38,778 bases of DNA from Acidimicrobiales bacterium (GCA_025455885.1 JALOLR010000020.1:1-38778), one strand, 5' to 3'; shown: positions 25,502 through 33,836, counted from the stretch's first letter. Made by a program: numbers and translations. The notes: a model not told the origin generated them from the sequence alone.

Positions 25502-26557
25502 TCAGGCCCGTACGTCGTAGTCGGTGCTCGCGGCGAGCTCGGCGGCGCCGGCCATCAGCCCGAGGACGATGTCGCCGAACATGTTCAGCTTGGGGTCGTC
25601 GCCGGCGCGCTGGAAGCCCTGCTCCAACACGATGGCCAGCTTCCAGCGGGCCAGCACGTTGTAGTAGTCGATGTCGTCGACCTGGCGTCCGGACGCCTCG
25701 GCGTAGTGGGCGAGCAGCTCGGAGCGTCCGGGCATCCCGGTGAGGTCGACGTAGCCGCCCTCGACCTCGCTCGTGTCCTCCGGCCAGCTCTGCACGACCC
25801 AGGCCAGGTCGAGCTTGGGGTCCCCGACGGTCCCCATCTCCCAGTCGACGATGGCCGCCAGCCGCGCCGGTGCGCCGTGGCGGAACATGACGTTGGCGAA
25901 CTGGTAGTCGCCGTGCATGAGCCCGGGCACGAAGTCGATCGGGCGATGCGTGTCGAGCCAGGCGGTGGCCTCGTCGAAGCCGGGGAGCTCACGGCCCTTG
26001 ATCCTCTCGAGGAACGCGGTCCACCGCGGCACCTGGCGGTCGTGGAACCCGTCGGGACGACCGAGGTCGCCGAGCCCCCGCCCCTGCCAGTCGACCCTCG
26101 ACAGCCGGGCGATCCCCTCGACGAGCTCGAAGGCCAGGCCCCGGCGGGCCTCCACGTCCTCCAGGAACGGTGACGGCCAGTCGGGGGCGTCCATGGGCGA
26201 CCACCCGTCGACGAAGCCCATCATGTAGAAGGTGCGGCCGAGCACCGACGGGTCGTCGCACACCGCTACGGCCTCGGTGTGGGGCACGTCGGTGCCGTCG
26301 AGGGCCTCGATGATGCGCCATTCGCGCATGATCCCGGCGTCGCGGCTGTCGGGGGCCGTCGGCGGGGGGATGCGCAACACGGCCCGCAGGTCGCCGCGGG
26401 TGATCTCGTAGATCTCGTTCTGGCTGCCGCCCGAGATGTAGCGAGCCCCCGGGGCCCCGGAGCCGGGGAGGTCCTGGGTGTCCATCCACGCGCCGAGGGC
26501 GGCGGTGTCGATGGTGGGGGCGTCGAGGTCGCCGAAGAGCCGTCCGGTGTCGCTCAC
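25502..26557 (-). CDS. APH-family kinase, ACAD10/11-type phosphotransferase domain
   Basis: The 351-residue protein has the phosphotransferase fold: RYISGGSQNEIYEI nucleotide loop (about 40), HGDYQFANVMF with the catalytic Asp (about 213-223) and IVDWEMGTVGDPKLDLAW (about 234-251). Among APH proteins, the YISGGSQNE and DWEMGTVGDPKLDLAW patterns are those of the kinase domain fused to acyl-CoA dehydrogenase in ACAD10/11 and of bacterial LvaA, which phosphorylates the 4-hydroxyl of 4-hydroxyacyl-CoA. GTG 26557 overlaps the stop of the dehydrogenase (GTGA), so here the two are separate but coupled. Human and Pseudomonas counterparts act on 4-hydroxy acids; that role here is inference. Confidence 0.85.
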   Translation of the reverse strand: MSDTGRLFGDLDAPTIDTAALGAWMDTQDLPGSGAPGARYISGGSQNEIYEITRGDLRAVLRIPPPTAPDSRDAGIMREWRIIEALDGTDVPHTEAVAVCDDPSVLGRTFYMMGFVDGWSPMDAPDWPSPFLEDVEARRGLAFELVEGIARLSRVDWQGRGLGDLGRPDGFHDRQVPRWTAFLERIKGRELPGFDEATAWLDTHRPIDFVPGLMHGDYQFANVMFRHGAPARLAAIVDWEMGTVGDPKLDLAWVVQSWPEDTSEVEGGYVDLTGMPGRSELLAHYAEASGRQVDDIDYYNVLARWKLAIVLEQGFQRAGDDPKLNMFGDIVLGLMAGAAELAASTDYDVRA

Positions 26558-27855
26558 AGGTTGCCCACCTCGAGCTCGAGCAGGTCGGCGAACTTGGCCT
26601 TGGCCGCCTCGCGCTTCTTGGGCAGGTGCTCGGTGGGCCACAGGTCGTCGCTCGGGCGGTAGTCGCGGAGCACCTGGCGGGCGATGGTCACCTTGTGGAC
26701 CTCGGTGGGGCCGTCGGCGAGGCCCATCACCGAGGAGGTGAGCAACATCCCGGCGAGGGGCATCTCGTTGGACACGCCGAGCGCACCGTGGACCTGGATG
26801 GCCCGCTGCGCGACGTTCATCAACAACGTGGGCATGGCGACCTTGACGGCGGCGATCTCCTTGCGGACCCGCCGGTAGTCCTTGTACCGGTCGATGGCCC
26901 ACGCCGTCTGGAGCACCATGAGGCGGAACTGCTTGATCTCGACGTAGCTGTCGGCGATGTAGCCCTGCACGAACTGCTTGTCGGCGAGGAGGCTGCCCTG
27001 GGTCTCACGGCTGAGGGCCCGCTCGCACATCATGTCGAACGCCTTGTTGCACATGCCGATGGTGCGCATGGCGTGGTGGATGCGCCCGCCGCCGAGGCGG
27101 GTCTGGGCGATGGCGAAGGCCTGGCCCTCGCCGCCGAGCAGCGCTTCGGGGGGCACCCGGACGTTGTCGTAGTGGATGAGGGCGTGGCTGCCCTCGTCCT
27201 CGGACTCCCCGGCCAGCCCGGTGTTGCGCACGATGTTCACGCCGGGCGTGTCGGTGGGGACGAGGAACATCGACATGCCCTGGTAGGCGCTCACGTCGGG
27301 GTTGGTGACGACCATGACGATGAGGAACGACGCCGTGCGGGCGTTGGAGGAGAACCACTTCCACCCGTTGATGACCCACTCGTCGCCGTCGAGCTCGGCC
27401 CGGGTGGTGAACATGGTGGGGTCGGCCCCGGCGTGGGGTTCGGTCATCGAGTAGCACGAGAACATCTCGCCCGACAGCAGCGGGTCGAGGTACTGCTTCT
27501 TCTGGTCGTCGGTGCCGTAGTGGGCGATGATCTCGGCGTTGCCGGTGTCGGGGGCCTGGGTGCCGAAGATCGTGGGGGCCCAGCCGGAGCGGCCCAGGAT
27601 CTCGTTCATGAGCGAGAGCTTGAGCTGGCCGTAGCCCTTCCCGCCGAGGTCCGGACCGAGGTGGGCGGCCCACAGGTCGTGGTCGCGCACCTGTTGCTTG
27701 AGGGGGTCGACGATGCGGCGCAGCTCGTCGCTGAGCGGGGTGAAGGCCAGCCCGGGGAACATCAGGTCGAGGGGCTCGATCTCGTCGTGGACGAAGGTCT
27801 CGACCCAGTCCAGCTTCTCCTGGAACTCAGGATCGGTCTCGAAATCCCAGGCCAT
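26554..27855 (-). CDS. Acyl-CoA dehydrogenase, ACAD10/11-like
   Basis: The 433-residue flavoprotein has EPHAGADPTMFTTRA (about 148), WFSSNARTASFLIV, GGRIHHAMRTIGMC (about 270), QVHGALGVSNEMPL and ADGPTEVHKVTIARQVL (about 390). The GRIHHAMR and DGPxEVH motifs are those of ACAD10/11 and LvaC rather than of ordinary fatty acyl-CoA dehydrogenases. The usual E-G-T catalytic glutamate reads Asp-Gly-Pro. The start ATG 27855 follows GGGGGAGG. It is coupled by a 4-bp overlap to the kinase gene downstream. By analogy it could remove phosphate from a 4-phosphoacyl-CoA and deliver an enoyl-CoA for hydration. Confidence 0.9.
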   Translation of the reverse strand: MAWDFETDPEFQEKLDWVETFVHDEIEPLDLMFPGLAFTPLSDELRRIVDPLKQQVRDHDLWAAHLGPDLGGKGYGQLKLSLMNEILGRSGWAPTIFGTQAPDTGNAEIIAHYGTDDQKKQYLDPLLSGEMFSCYSMTEPHAGADPTMFTTRAELDGDEWVINGWKWFSSNARTASFLIVMVVTNPDVSAYQGMSMFLVPTDTPGVNIVRNTGLAGESEDEGSHALIHYDNVRVPPEALLGGEGQAFAIAQTRLGGGRIHHAMRTIGMCNKAFDMMCERALSRETQGSLLADKQFVQGYIADSYVEIKQFRLMVLQTAWAIDRYKDYRRVRKEIAAVKVAMPTLLMNVAQRAIQVHGALGVSNEMPLAGMLLTSSVMGLADGPTEVHKVTIARQVLRDYRPSDDLWPTEHLPKKREAAKAKFADLLELEVGNL

Positions 27856-27891
27856 CAGGCCTCCCCCTCGTGTCGGTGTGCGGTCGTGTGC

Positions 27892-27919
27892 TCGAACGAA
27901 GGCTGACGTGATCGTTCGA
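27892..27919. promoter_or_regulatory. 8-bp inverted repeat TCGAACGA-N12-TCGTTCGA
   Basis: Perfect half-sites at 27892-27899 and 27912-27919 are separated by 12 nt, 37 bp upstream of the ACAD10/11-like gene and about 100 bp before the MaoC gene. The motif differs from the TGACRYNNRYGTCA set, so a second regulator may bind here. The spacer contains TGACGTGA, only a partial match to the regulon dyad. Confidence 0.5.
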
Positions 27920-28004
27920 AACGCGGCCCGCCCATCTAAGCAGGTGCCCCACCCGGGTGTCCCGCCGACCGACCGCACCCCTGCGGCACCCTCCCGCGGA
28001 ACGC

Positions 28005-28018
28005 TACGGTCCCGCCGA
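28005..28018 (+). promoter_or_regulatory. Leaderless promoter of the MaoC gene
   Basis: TACGGT at 28005-28010 (TANNNT) is followed by exactly 7 nt and then ATG 28018, the same geometry as at 19487. No Shine-Dalgarno sequence precedes the ATG. Confidence 0.55.
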
Positions 28019-28473
28019 TGATCACCTTGGCCAGCATCGACGACGTGACCGACAGGGTGGGCCAGGAGCTCGGCCACAGCGACTGGGTGGAGATCACCCA
28101 GGAACGCGTGGACACCTTCGCCGATGCCACCGGCGATCACCAGTGGATCCACGTCGACGTGGACCGGGCCGCCGAGGGGCCCTTCGGCACCACCATCGCC
28201 CACGGCTACCTCACCCTCTCACTCGGGCCGGCGCTGCTGCACGACGTCGTCGAGTGGCGCAACACCCGGATGGGCATCAACTACGGGCTCGACAAGGTGC
28301 GCTTCCCGGCGCCGGTCCCGGTCGGGTCGAGGGTGCGCCTCGCCGCCACCCTCGTGGCGGCCGAGCCGGTGGGCGACGACGGCGTGCAGGTCGCCCTCCG
28401 GACCACGTTCGAGATCGAGGGTGGCACCAAACCGGCGTGCGTGGCCGACCTGGTGCTGCGCTACTTCTTCTGA
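28018..28473 (+). CDS. MaoC-like (R)-specific enoyl-CoA hydratase
   Basis: This 151-residue single-hotdog protein has the hydratase motif FADATGDHQWIHVD (34-47), with Asp40 and His45 as the catalytic pair, followed by GPFGTTIAHGYLTLSL (55-70). The length is usual for Rv0130-type actinobacterial hydratases that add water across 2-enoyl-CoA. It is divergent from the ACAD10/11-like gene and could hydrate the enoyl-CoA that enzyme makes. It starts at the leaderless ATG 28018. Confidence 0.93.
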   Translation: MITLASIDDVTDRVGQELGHSDWVEITQERVDTFADATGDHQWIHVDVDRAAEGPFGTTIAHGYLTLSLGPALLHDVVEWRNTRMGINYGLDKVRFPAPVPVGSRVRLAATLVAAEPVGDDGVQVALRTTFEIEGGTKPACVADLVLRYFF

Positions 28474-28525
28474 CCCCGCCGGGGCCCGTCGGCGCCCGTC
28501 GTCGCGCCGGGCGGTCGGCGGGGGC

Positions 28526-29605
28526 TCACATGACCCCTTCGCCGGCCCGCACCCTGGCCCGGAGCTCGCCGGCGAGCACCCGGCGGTGGTGGGCCGCGTC
28601 GCCGTAGGCGAGCTGGGCGACCTGAGCCCGCTTCAGGTACAGGTGCAGGTCGTGCTCCCAGGTGAAGCCGATGCCCCCGTGCACCTGGAGCCCCGAGGAC
28701 ATGACCCGCTTGGAGGCGTCGGCGGCCCACACCTTGGCCGTGGACGCCGCCGCAACGAACCCGGGGTCGTCGGCGGCGCACGCCCAGGCGCCGTACCAGG
28801 TGGTCGAGCGGATGCCCTCGACGTCGACGAGCATGTCGGCGCACCGGTGCTTCACGGCCTGGAAGCTCCCGATCGGGGCCCCGAACTGCACCCGGTCCTT
28901 GGCGTACTCCGTGGCCATCTCGAGGATGCGGTCGCTGCCGCCGAGCAGCTCGGCCGACGACGCCACCGCCCCCAGGGAGGTGAGGCGGACCGACTCGGCC
29001 GGACCGCCGAGGCGCACCGCCGGGGTGTGGTCGAGGTCGAGCCACGACAGCGACCGCGTGAGGTCCATCGCCGGCAGCGGCGCCGGGCGCCGATCGGGAG
29101 GCTGCTCGACGAGGTACACGCCGTCGGGCACCACCACCACGACGAGGTCGGCCACCGCCGCCGCCTCCACCGGGCCGAGGCGCCCGCTCAGGGTGGGCTC
29201 GTGCACGACGCCGCCCACGACGAGGGCGGTGGGGTCGGCCGACCACGCCACCGCGCCGATCGACTCACCGGCCACGATGGCCGCCACCCGGTCGGCGTGC
29301 TCGGGCCGCCCGACCAGGGCGGCGAGGGCGACGAGCACGGGTGTGAGCGGTACGGGCGCGACGTGGCGACCGAGCTCGGTGAGCAGCACGGCGGCCTCCA
29401 CCCAGCCGAGGCCCAGCCCCCCCTCGTCCTCCGGGACGGCGATCGCGGGCCATCCCTGGTCGACCATCGCCGACCAGAGCGCCCGGTCGTAGGGCGCGCC
29501 GGTGGCGAGGTGGGCGCGCACCTCGGTGGGGCCGGAGAGCCCGGCGAGGAGGTCGGCGGCCCCGTCACGGAGGGCGACCTGGTCGGCGGACAGGTCGAAC
29601 TCCAT
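28526..29605 (-). CDS. Acyl-CoA dehydrogenase, non-catalytic-type partner subunit
   Basis: The 359-residue member has MEFDLSADQVALRDGAADLL at the start, PIGSFQAVKHRCADM (about 238-252) and QVHGGIGFTWEHDLHLYLKRA (about 305-325). It lacks the L-x-x-E-R glutamate and the SEPGAGSD loop, as do the FadE partners that form alpha2beta2 enzymes with a catalytic subunit in mycobacterial steroid pathways. It matches the N-terminal half of the fused enzyme at 11356-13560. The catalytic partner is most likely the divergent gene starting at 29650, with which it shares operator 5. ATG 29605 lies 7 nt after a TAGTAT box, so it is probably leaderless. Confidence 0.9.
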   Translation of the reverse strand: MEFDLSADQVALRDGAADLLAGLSGPTEVRAHLATGAPYDRALWSAMVDQGWPAIAVPEDEGGLGLGWVEAAVLLTELGRHVAPVPLTPVLVALAALVGRPEHADRVAAIVAGESIGAVAWSADPTALVVGGVVHEPTLSGRLGPVEAAAVADLVVVVVPDGVYLVEQPPDRRPAPLPAMDLTRSLSWLDLDHTPAVRLGGPAESVRLTSLGAVASSAELLGGSDRILEMATEYAKDRVQFGAPIGSFQAVKHRCADMLVDVEGIRSTTWYGAWACAADDPGFVAAASTAKVWAADASKRVMSSGLQVHGGIGFTWEHDLHLYLKRAQVAQLAYGDAAHHRRVLAGELRARVRAGEGVM

Positions 29606-29618
29606 GGGCCGAATACTA
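29606..29618 (-). promoter_or_regulatory. Leaderless promoter of the acyl-CoA dehydrogenase partner gene
   Basis: On the minus strand TAGTAT (29618-29613) is a TANNNT -10, then 7 nt (29612-29606), then ATG 29605. The mirrored TACTAT (29614-29619) can serve the plus-strand gene, giving back-to-back promoters one base out of register. Confidence 0.6.
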
Positions 29619-29632
29619 TGACGCCGGTGTCA
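29619..29632. promoter_or_regulatory. Regulon operator 5 (TGACGCCGGTGTCA)
   Basis: This is a perfect match to TGACRYNNRYGTCA in the 44-bp gap between divergent acyl-CoA dehydrogenase genes. It directly abuts the paired -10 boxes. Confidence 0.8.
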
Positions 29633-29649
29633 GAACCGCGGAGCCGTCG

Positions 29650-30888
29650 ATGGACCTGAGCCCGACCGGCGACGAGGAGACCTTCCGCGCCGAGGTCCGG
29701 GGGTGGCTCGTCGAGCACCTCCCCTGGGAGTACGGCACGGGGCTGCCGCCCCGCTTCGACGACCTGGCTGACGAGGTGCGCTTCGGCCGCGACTGGCAGG
29801 CGAAGCTGGCCGGCGGTGGCTGGGTGGGCGTGGCGTGGCCCACCGAGTACGGGGGCCGCGGCGCCGGACCGGTGGAGCACTTCATCGTGCAGGAGGAGCT
29901 GGCCCGGGCCCGGGCCCCCGAGATGGTGGGGCGCATCGGCATCAACCTGGCCGGCCCGACCCTGATGGCCCACGGCACCGACGACCAGAAGCGGCGCTGG
30001 CTGCCCCGGATCCTCGACGCCGGCGAGATGTGGTGCCAGCTCTTCAGCGAGCCGGGTGCCGGCAGCGACCTCGCCGGGGTCGCCACCCGGGCGGTGCCGG
30101 TGGAGGGCGGCTGGGTGCTGAACGGCCAGAAGGTCTGGACCTCCTACGCCCAGTTCGCCGACTGGGGCGTGTGCCTGGCCCGCAGCGACCCCGCCGCCCC
30201 GAAGCACAAGGGCATCTCCTACCTGGTCGTCGACATGCACGCCCCGGGCGTGGAGGTGCGCCCGTTGGTGCAGCTCACCGGCGAGGCCGAGTTCAACGAG
30301 GTGTTCTTCACCGACGTGTTCGTGCCGCACGACCAGCTGATCGGCCCCGAGCACGAGGGGTGGATGGTCGCCAACTCCACGCTCTCCCACGAGCGGGGCA
30401 CGAACCCCCGCCAGTTGGTGATCCACGTGCAGCTCCTCGAGGAGCTGGTGCGCCTGGCGGTGGCCAACGGGGCGATGGACGACGTGCGTCTCCAGCAGCG
30501 GCTGGCCCAGGCCTACGTGGAGGTGCGCCTCTTCCAGCTCCACAACCTGCGCAGCATCAGCCGGCTGTCCCAGGGCCTCGACCCCGGACCCGAGGGGAGC
30601 GCGCTGAAGCTGTACTGGAGCGAGATGTCGAAGCGGTTCCACGACACCGTGATGGCCGTGCTCGGCGACGCCGCCCCCCTGTGGCGCGACGCCGCCGACA
30701 ACCCCGGCGGCGGCGAGTGGCAGCGGTCGTGGCTCTACTACCAGGCGTCCTCGGTGTGGGCCGGCACCAACGAGATCCAACGCACCATCCTGGGCGAACG
30801 GGTCCTCGGCCTGCCCCGCCCGCCCAAACCGCCCCGGCGCGAGCCCGCCGCAGCAGCCTCCAGAGGAAGTGAGTCGTCGAATGGCTGA
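29650..30888 (+). CDS. Acyl-CoA dehydrogenase, catalytic-type subunit
   Basis: The 412-residue member opens MDLSPTGDEETFRAEVRGWL and carries CQLFSEPGAGSDLAGVATRA (about 128-147), KVWTSYAQFADWGVCLARSD, and LSHERGTN with the base-position Glu248. It ends with WAGTNEIQRTILGERVLGLP, where the medium-chain-type E-G-T is A-G-T. It matches the C-terminal half of the fused enzyme at 11356-13560. The gene starts an operon with a crotonase (8-bp overlap) and a CaiB-type CoA transferase, so CoA transfer, dehydrogenation and hydration are made together. Confidence 0.93.
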   Translation: MDLSPTGDEETFRAEVRGWLVEHLPWEYGTGLPPRFDDLADEVRFGRDWQAKLAGGGWVGVAWPTEYGGRGAGPVEHFIVQEELARARAPEMVGRIGINLAGPTLMAHGTDDQKRRWLPRILDAGEMWCQLFSEPGAGSDLAGVATRAVPVEGGWVLNGQKVWTSYAQFADWGVCLARSDPAAPKHKGISYLVVDMHAPGVEVRPLVQLTGEAEFNEVFFTDVFVPHDQLIGPEHEGWMVANSTLSHERGTNPRQLVIHVQLLEELVRLAVANGAMDDVRLQQRLAQAYVEVRLFQLHNLRSISRLSQGLDPGPEGSALKLYWSEMSKRFHDTVMAVLGDAAPLWRDAADNPGGGEWQRSWLYYQASSVWAGTNEIQRTILGERVLGLPRPPKPPRREPAAAASRGSESSNG

Positions 30889-31714
30889 TCCCGTCGTCGA
30901 ATACGCGGTGCAGGGCCACGTGGCCACCGTCACCATGAACCGCCCCGAGGTGGCCAACGCCCAGGACACCGCGCTCATCGACGCCCTCGACGCCTGCTTC
31001 GACGCCGCCGACGCCGACGACGAGGTGCGGGTGGTGATCTTGGCCGGGGCCGGGAAGCACTTCTCCTCCGGCCACGACCTCAAGGCCCTCGTCGGTGACA
31101 CCGAGCCAGACGAGTGGCGCCTCCTGCGGGCCACGCCGGAGGGCAAGTTCCGCCACGAGCAGGTCATGTACTACGACCGCTGCCGGCGCATCTACTCGTT
31201 CCGCAAGCCGACCATCGCCGCCGTGCAGGGGTCGTGCGTGGCCGCCGGGCTGATGCTGGCGTGCATGTGCGACCTGATCGTCGCCGCCGACGACGCCACC
31301 TTCCAGAACCCGGTGCTGCGCATGACCGGGGCCGGCGTGGAGCTGTTGGTGGAGCCGTGGGAGCTGGGGGTGCGCAAGGCCAAGGAGTTCCTCTGGACCG
31401 GCGAGAAGCTCGACGCCCAGGAGGCGTGGCGACTCGGGATGGTGAACCGGGTCGTGCCCCGCGACGAGCTGATGGAGCGCACCGTCGAGCTGGCCGAGCG
31501 GGTGGCGCTGGTGCCGCCGGCCACCGCCCAGGTGACGAAGGACTCGCTCAACCACGTGTCGACCCTGATGGGCAAGGACGACTCGTGGAAGTACCACTTC
31601 ATGGCGCATCACTGGATGCACAACACCGAGACGGCCACCTCGGCGCTGAAGGCCCGCTCGGCGAAGGCGTCGATGTCGGAGGTCTTCGCCGAGCACCGTG
31701 ACGGGCCGGCGTGA
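30881..31714 (+). CDS. Enoyl-CoA hydratase/isomerase family protein
   Basis: This 277-residue crotonase has VATVTMNRPEVANAQ, oxyanion-hole motif FSSGHDLKAL (about 62-71), GSCVAAGLMLACMCDLIVA (about 117-135) and ELGVRKAKEFLWTGEKLDAQEAW. The position where classic hydratases have the catalytic Glu pair reads NPVLRMTGAGVELLVEPWEL, so the reaction may not be simple hydration. The chosen ATG 30881 (MADPVVEYAV) has GAGGAAGTGAG upstream; GTG 30869 is the alternative. It overlaps genes on both sides of the operon. Confidence 0.9.
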   Translation: MADPVVEYAVQGHVATVTMNRPEVANAQDTALIDALDACFDAADADDEVRVVILAGAGKHFSSGHDLKALVGDTEPDEWRLLRATPEGKFRHEQVMYYDRCRRIYSFRKPTIAAVQGSCVAAGLMLACMCDLIVAADDATFQNPVLRMTGAGVELLVEPWELGVRKAKEFLWTGEKLDAQEAWRLGMVNRVVPRDELMERTVELAERVALVPPATAQVTKDSLNHVSTLMGKDDSWKYHFMAHHWMHNTETATSALKARSAKASMSEVFAEHRDGPA

Positions 31715-32940
31715 CCGACGAGGCGCACGACGACCCCCTGCCCCTCGAGGGGTTGCGGGTCATCGACGTGGGCACCCGCATCAGCGCCCCGTTCTGCGCC
31801 GGGCTGCTCGGCGACATGGGCGCCGAGGTCGTCAAGATCGAGGACCCTCGGGGCGGGGACTTCATGCGCTCCATCGGCCCGTTCGCCCCGACCGACGACG
31901 ACGGTCCGGGCTACTCGATGTGGTGGGCGGTCGAGGGCAGGGGCCGCATGGGGATCACCCTGAACCTGCGCGACGCCGAGGGCCAGGAGCTGTTCCGTCG
32001 TCTGGTGGCCACCGCCGACGTGGTGTGCGAGAACTTCCGCCCGGGCGCCATGGAGCGCTGGGGCATCGGGCCCGGCGACTGCGACCCGCGCCTGGTGTGG
32101 GCCCGCATCAGCGTGTTCGGCCAGGACGGCCCCTACTCGCCGCGCACCGGCCTCGACCGCATGGGCATCGCCTACGGCGGCCTGCTCCAGCTCACCGGCT
32201 ACCCCGACCGGCCGCCGGTGCGTCCGGGGGTGTCGATCTCGGACTACCTCACCGGCACCTTCGCCGCCGAGGCGGTGGTCGCGGCGCTCTACCGGCGGGA
32301 CCGACCGGGCGGCACCGGCCGGGGTGGGGTGGTCGACGCGCCCTTGTACGGCTCGATCCTGCGGGTCATGGAGTGGACGATCGCCGCCCACGACCGCCTG
32401 GGCGTGGTGCGCGAGCGCGAGGGCAACCGGATGGCGACCAGCGCGCCGCTCGACAACTACCCGACCGCCGACGGCGCCTACGTCTGCGTGGTGGGCGGGT
32501 CGAACGTGAACTTCGCCCGGCTGTGCGCGGCGATGGGCCGCCCCGAGCTGGCCGACGATCCGCAGTGGGCGACGCTGGCGAAGCGGGCGGAGCGCTCCGA
32601 CGAGATCAACGACCTCGTGGCCGCCTGGACGAGTTCGCTCACCGCGGCCGAGGTCGAGGCGGCGTGCATCGCCCACGAGGTGCCGGTGGGCACCGCCTAC
32701 AGCGCCGCCGACATGGTGGCCGACCCCCACTTCGCGGCCCGCGGCGACCTCGTGACCGTCGACGACCCGGTGGCCGGGCCCCACCTGCAACAGGCGCCCT
32801 ATCCACGCCTCGACGGACGCCGGCCCGAGGCCCCGGTCGCCGCACCGGCCCTCGGCGAGCACAACGACGAGGTGTGGGGCGGCCTCGTCGGCCTCTCCCC
32901 CACCGAGCTCGCCGACCTCCGCTCCCGCGGGGTCATCTGA
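31711..32940 (+). CDS. Class III CoA transferase (CaiB/BaiF family)
   Basis: The 409-residue enzyme moves CoA between carboxylates through an aspartyl-CoA intermediate. It has LPLEGLRVIDVGTRISAPFC, GAEVVKIEDPRGGDFMR (about 37-53) for CoA binding, the catalytic Asp in SISDYLTGTFAAEA (about 177) and a C-terminal HFAARGDLVTVDDPVAG. It starts at GTG 31711, overlapping the crotonase stop (GTGA). It could activate an acid of the pathway using succinyl-CoA or another acyl-CoA, removing the need for ATP. It ends 56 bp from the convergent crotonase gene. Confidence 0.92.
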   Translation: MTDEAHDDPLPLEGLRVIDVGTRISAPFCAGLLGDMGAEVVKIEDPRGGDFMRSIGPFAPTDDDGPGYSMWWAVEGRGRMGITLNLRDAEGQELFRRLVATADVVCENFRPGAMERWGIGPGDCDPRLVWARISVFGQDGPYSPRTGLDRMGIAYGGLLQLTGYPDRPPVRPGVSISDYLTGTFAAEAVVAALYRRDRPGGTGRGGVVDAPLYGSILRVMEWTIAAHDRLGVVREREGNRMATSAPLDNYPTADGAYVCVVGGSNVNFARLCAAMGRPELADDPQWATLAKRAERSDEINDLVAAWTSSLTAAEVEAACIAHEVPVGTAYSAADMVADPHFAARGDLVTVDDPVAGPHLQQAPYPRLDGRRPEAPVAAPALGEHNDEVWGGLVGLSPTELADLRSRGVI

Positions 32941-32996
32941 CGGCAGGGGACGGCGGTGACAGCCCCGAACGGCAGTCCCCCTCGCGCCGTCGGCCG

Positions 32997-33806
32997 TCAG
33001 CTCCGGTTCGCGGTTCCCGGGAAGTCCGGGGTCCGCTTCTCCTTGAACGCCGCCATGCCCTCGGCCATCTCCGGGGACACCGCGGCCATCGCCTGGGCCT
33101 GGGCCTCACGGTCGAGCGACGGGGCGAGCTCGGTCTCGAACGACGCGTTCAACAGCTGCTTGGACAGCCCCAGCGAACGGGTGGGCCCGGCGGCCAGACG
33201 CACCGCGAGGGCGTCGGCCTCGGCGGCGAGCGCCTCGACCGAGTCGGCGCAGCGATAGGCCAGCCCCAACGCCACCGCTTCGGCCCCCACCGCGCCCTCC
33301 CCGAGCATCACCATCGCCTTGGCCCGGGGCAGTCCCACCAGGCGGGGCAACAGGTACGCCCCGCCGGCGTCGACCACGAGCCCCCACTTGGCGAAGGACC
33401 ACACGAACCGCGTCTCGGGCTGCACGAGCACGAAGTCACAGGCCAGCGCCAGGTGCGCCCCGGGGCCGACGGCGGTTCCGTTCACCGCCGCCACCGTCGG
33501 CTTGTCGAGCTCCCACAGCTCACGGATGAACGCCTGCACCCCCACCCGCAGCGCCTCACTCGTCGTGCGCGGATCGAACGCCGAACCGCCGGCCTCGCTC
33601 ACCGTGGAGGCCCGCAGGTCCATGCCTGCGCAGAAGGCGTCACCGACCCCCGTGATCAAGAGCGCCCGCACGTCGGCGTCGGCGCGGGCCCGGCGCACCG
33701 ACGCCACGATGTCGTCGCGCATCTCGACGGTGAGGGCGTTCTTCGCGTCGGGACGGTCCAACGTGATCCGGGCGACGTGGTCGCCCCCCACCTCGTAGCG
33801 AATCAT
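32997..33806 (-). CDS. Enoyl-CoA hydratase/isomerase family protein
   Basis: This 269-residue crotonase has VARITLDRPDAKNALTVEM, DAFCAGMDLRAS (about 55-66), AAVNGTAVGPGAHLALACDF (about 105-124) and GLVVDAGGAYLLPRLVG. In the last motif Asp stands where the second catalytic Glu is in classic hydratases, and the first Glu is Ala, as in many isomerase or lyase members. ATG 33806 is preferred over GTG 33824, because TAACGT plus 7 nt makes it leaderless and the start MIRYEVGGDHVARITL is typical. The degenerate operator 6 ends on this ATG. Confidence 0.9.
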   Translation of the reverse strand: MIRYEVGGDHVARITLDRPDAKNALTVEMRDDIVASVRRARADADVRALLITGVGDAFCAGMDLRASTVSEAGGSAFDPRTTSEALRVGVQAFIRELWELDKPTVAAVNGTAVGPGAHLALACDFVLVQPETRFVWSFAKWGLVVDAGGAYLLPRLVGLPRAKAMVMLGEGAVGAEAVALGLAYRCADSVEALAAEADALAVRLAAGPTRSLGLSKQLLNASFETELAPSLDREAQAQAMAAVSPEMAEGMAAFKEKRTPDFPGTANRS

Positions 33807-33819
33807 GACGCCGACGTTA
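33806..33819. promoter_or_regulatory. Regulon operator 6 (TGACGCCGACGTTA), one mismatch
   Basis: It matches TGACRYNNRYGTCA except GTTA for GTCA. The changed half reads TAACGT on the minus strand, which is the -10 of the crotonase gene, followed by 7 nt and ATG 33806. On the plus strand the site covers the -35 zone of the CoA transferase gene. Confidence 0.65.
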
Positions 33820-33836
33820 GCCACACGCTGCTCGGA

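Noticed and set aside
27904-27917. TGACGTGATCGTTC as a regulon operator
   Set aside because: The right half is GTTC and the inner R/Y pattern fails. The stronger feature here is the TCGAACGA inverted repeat.
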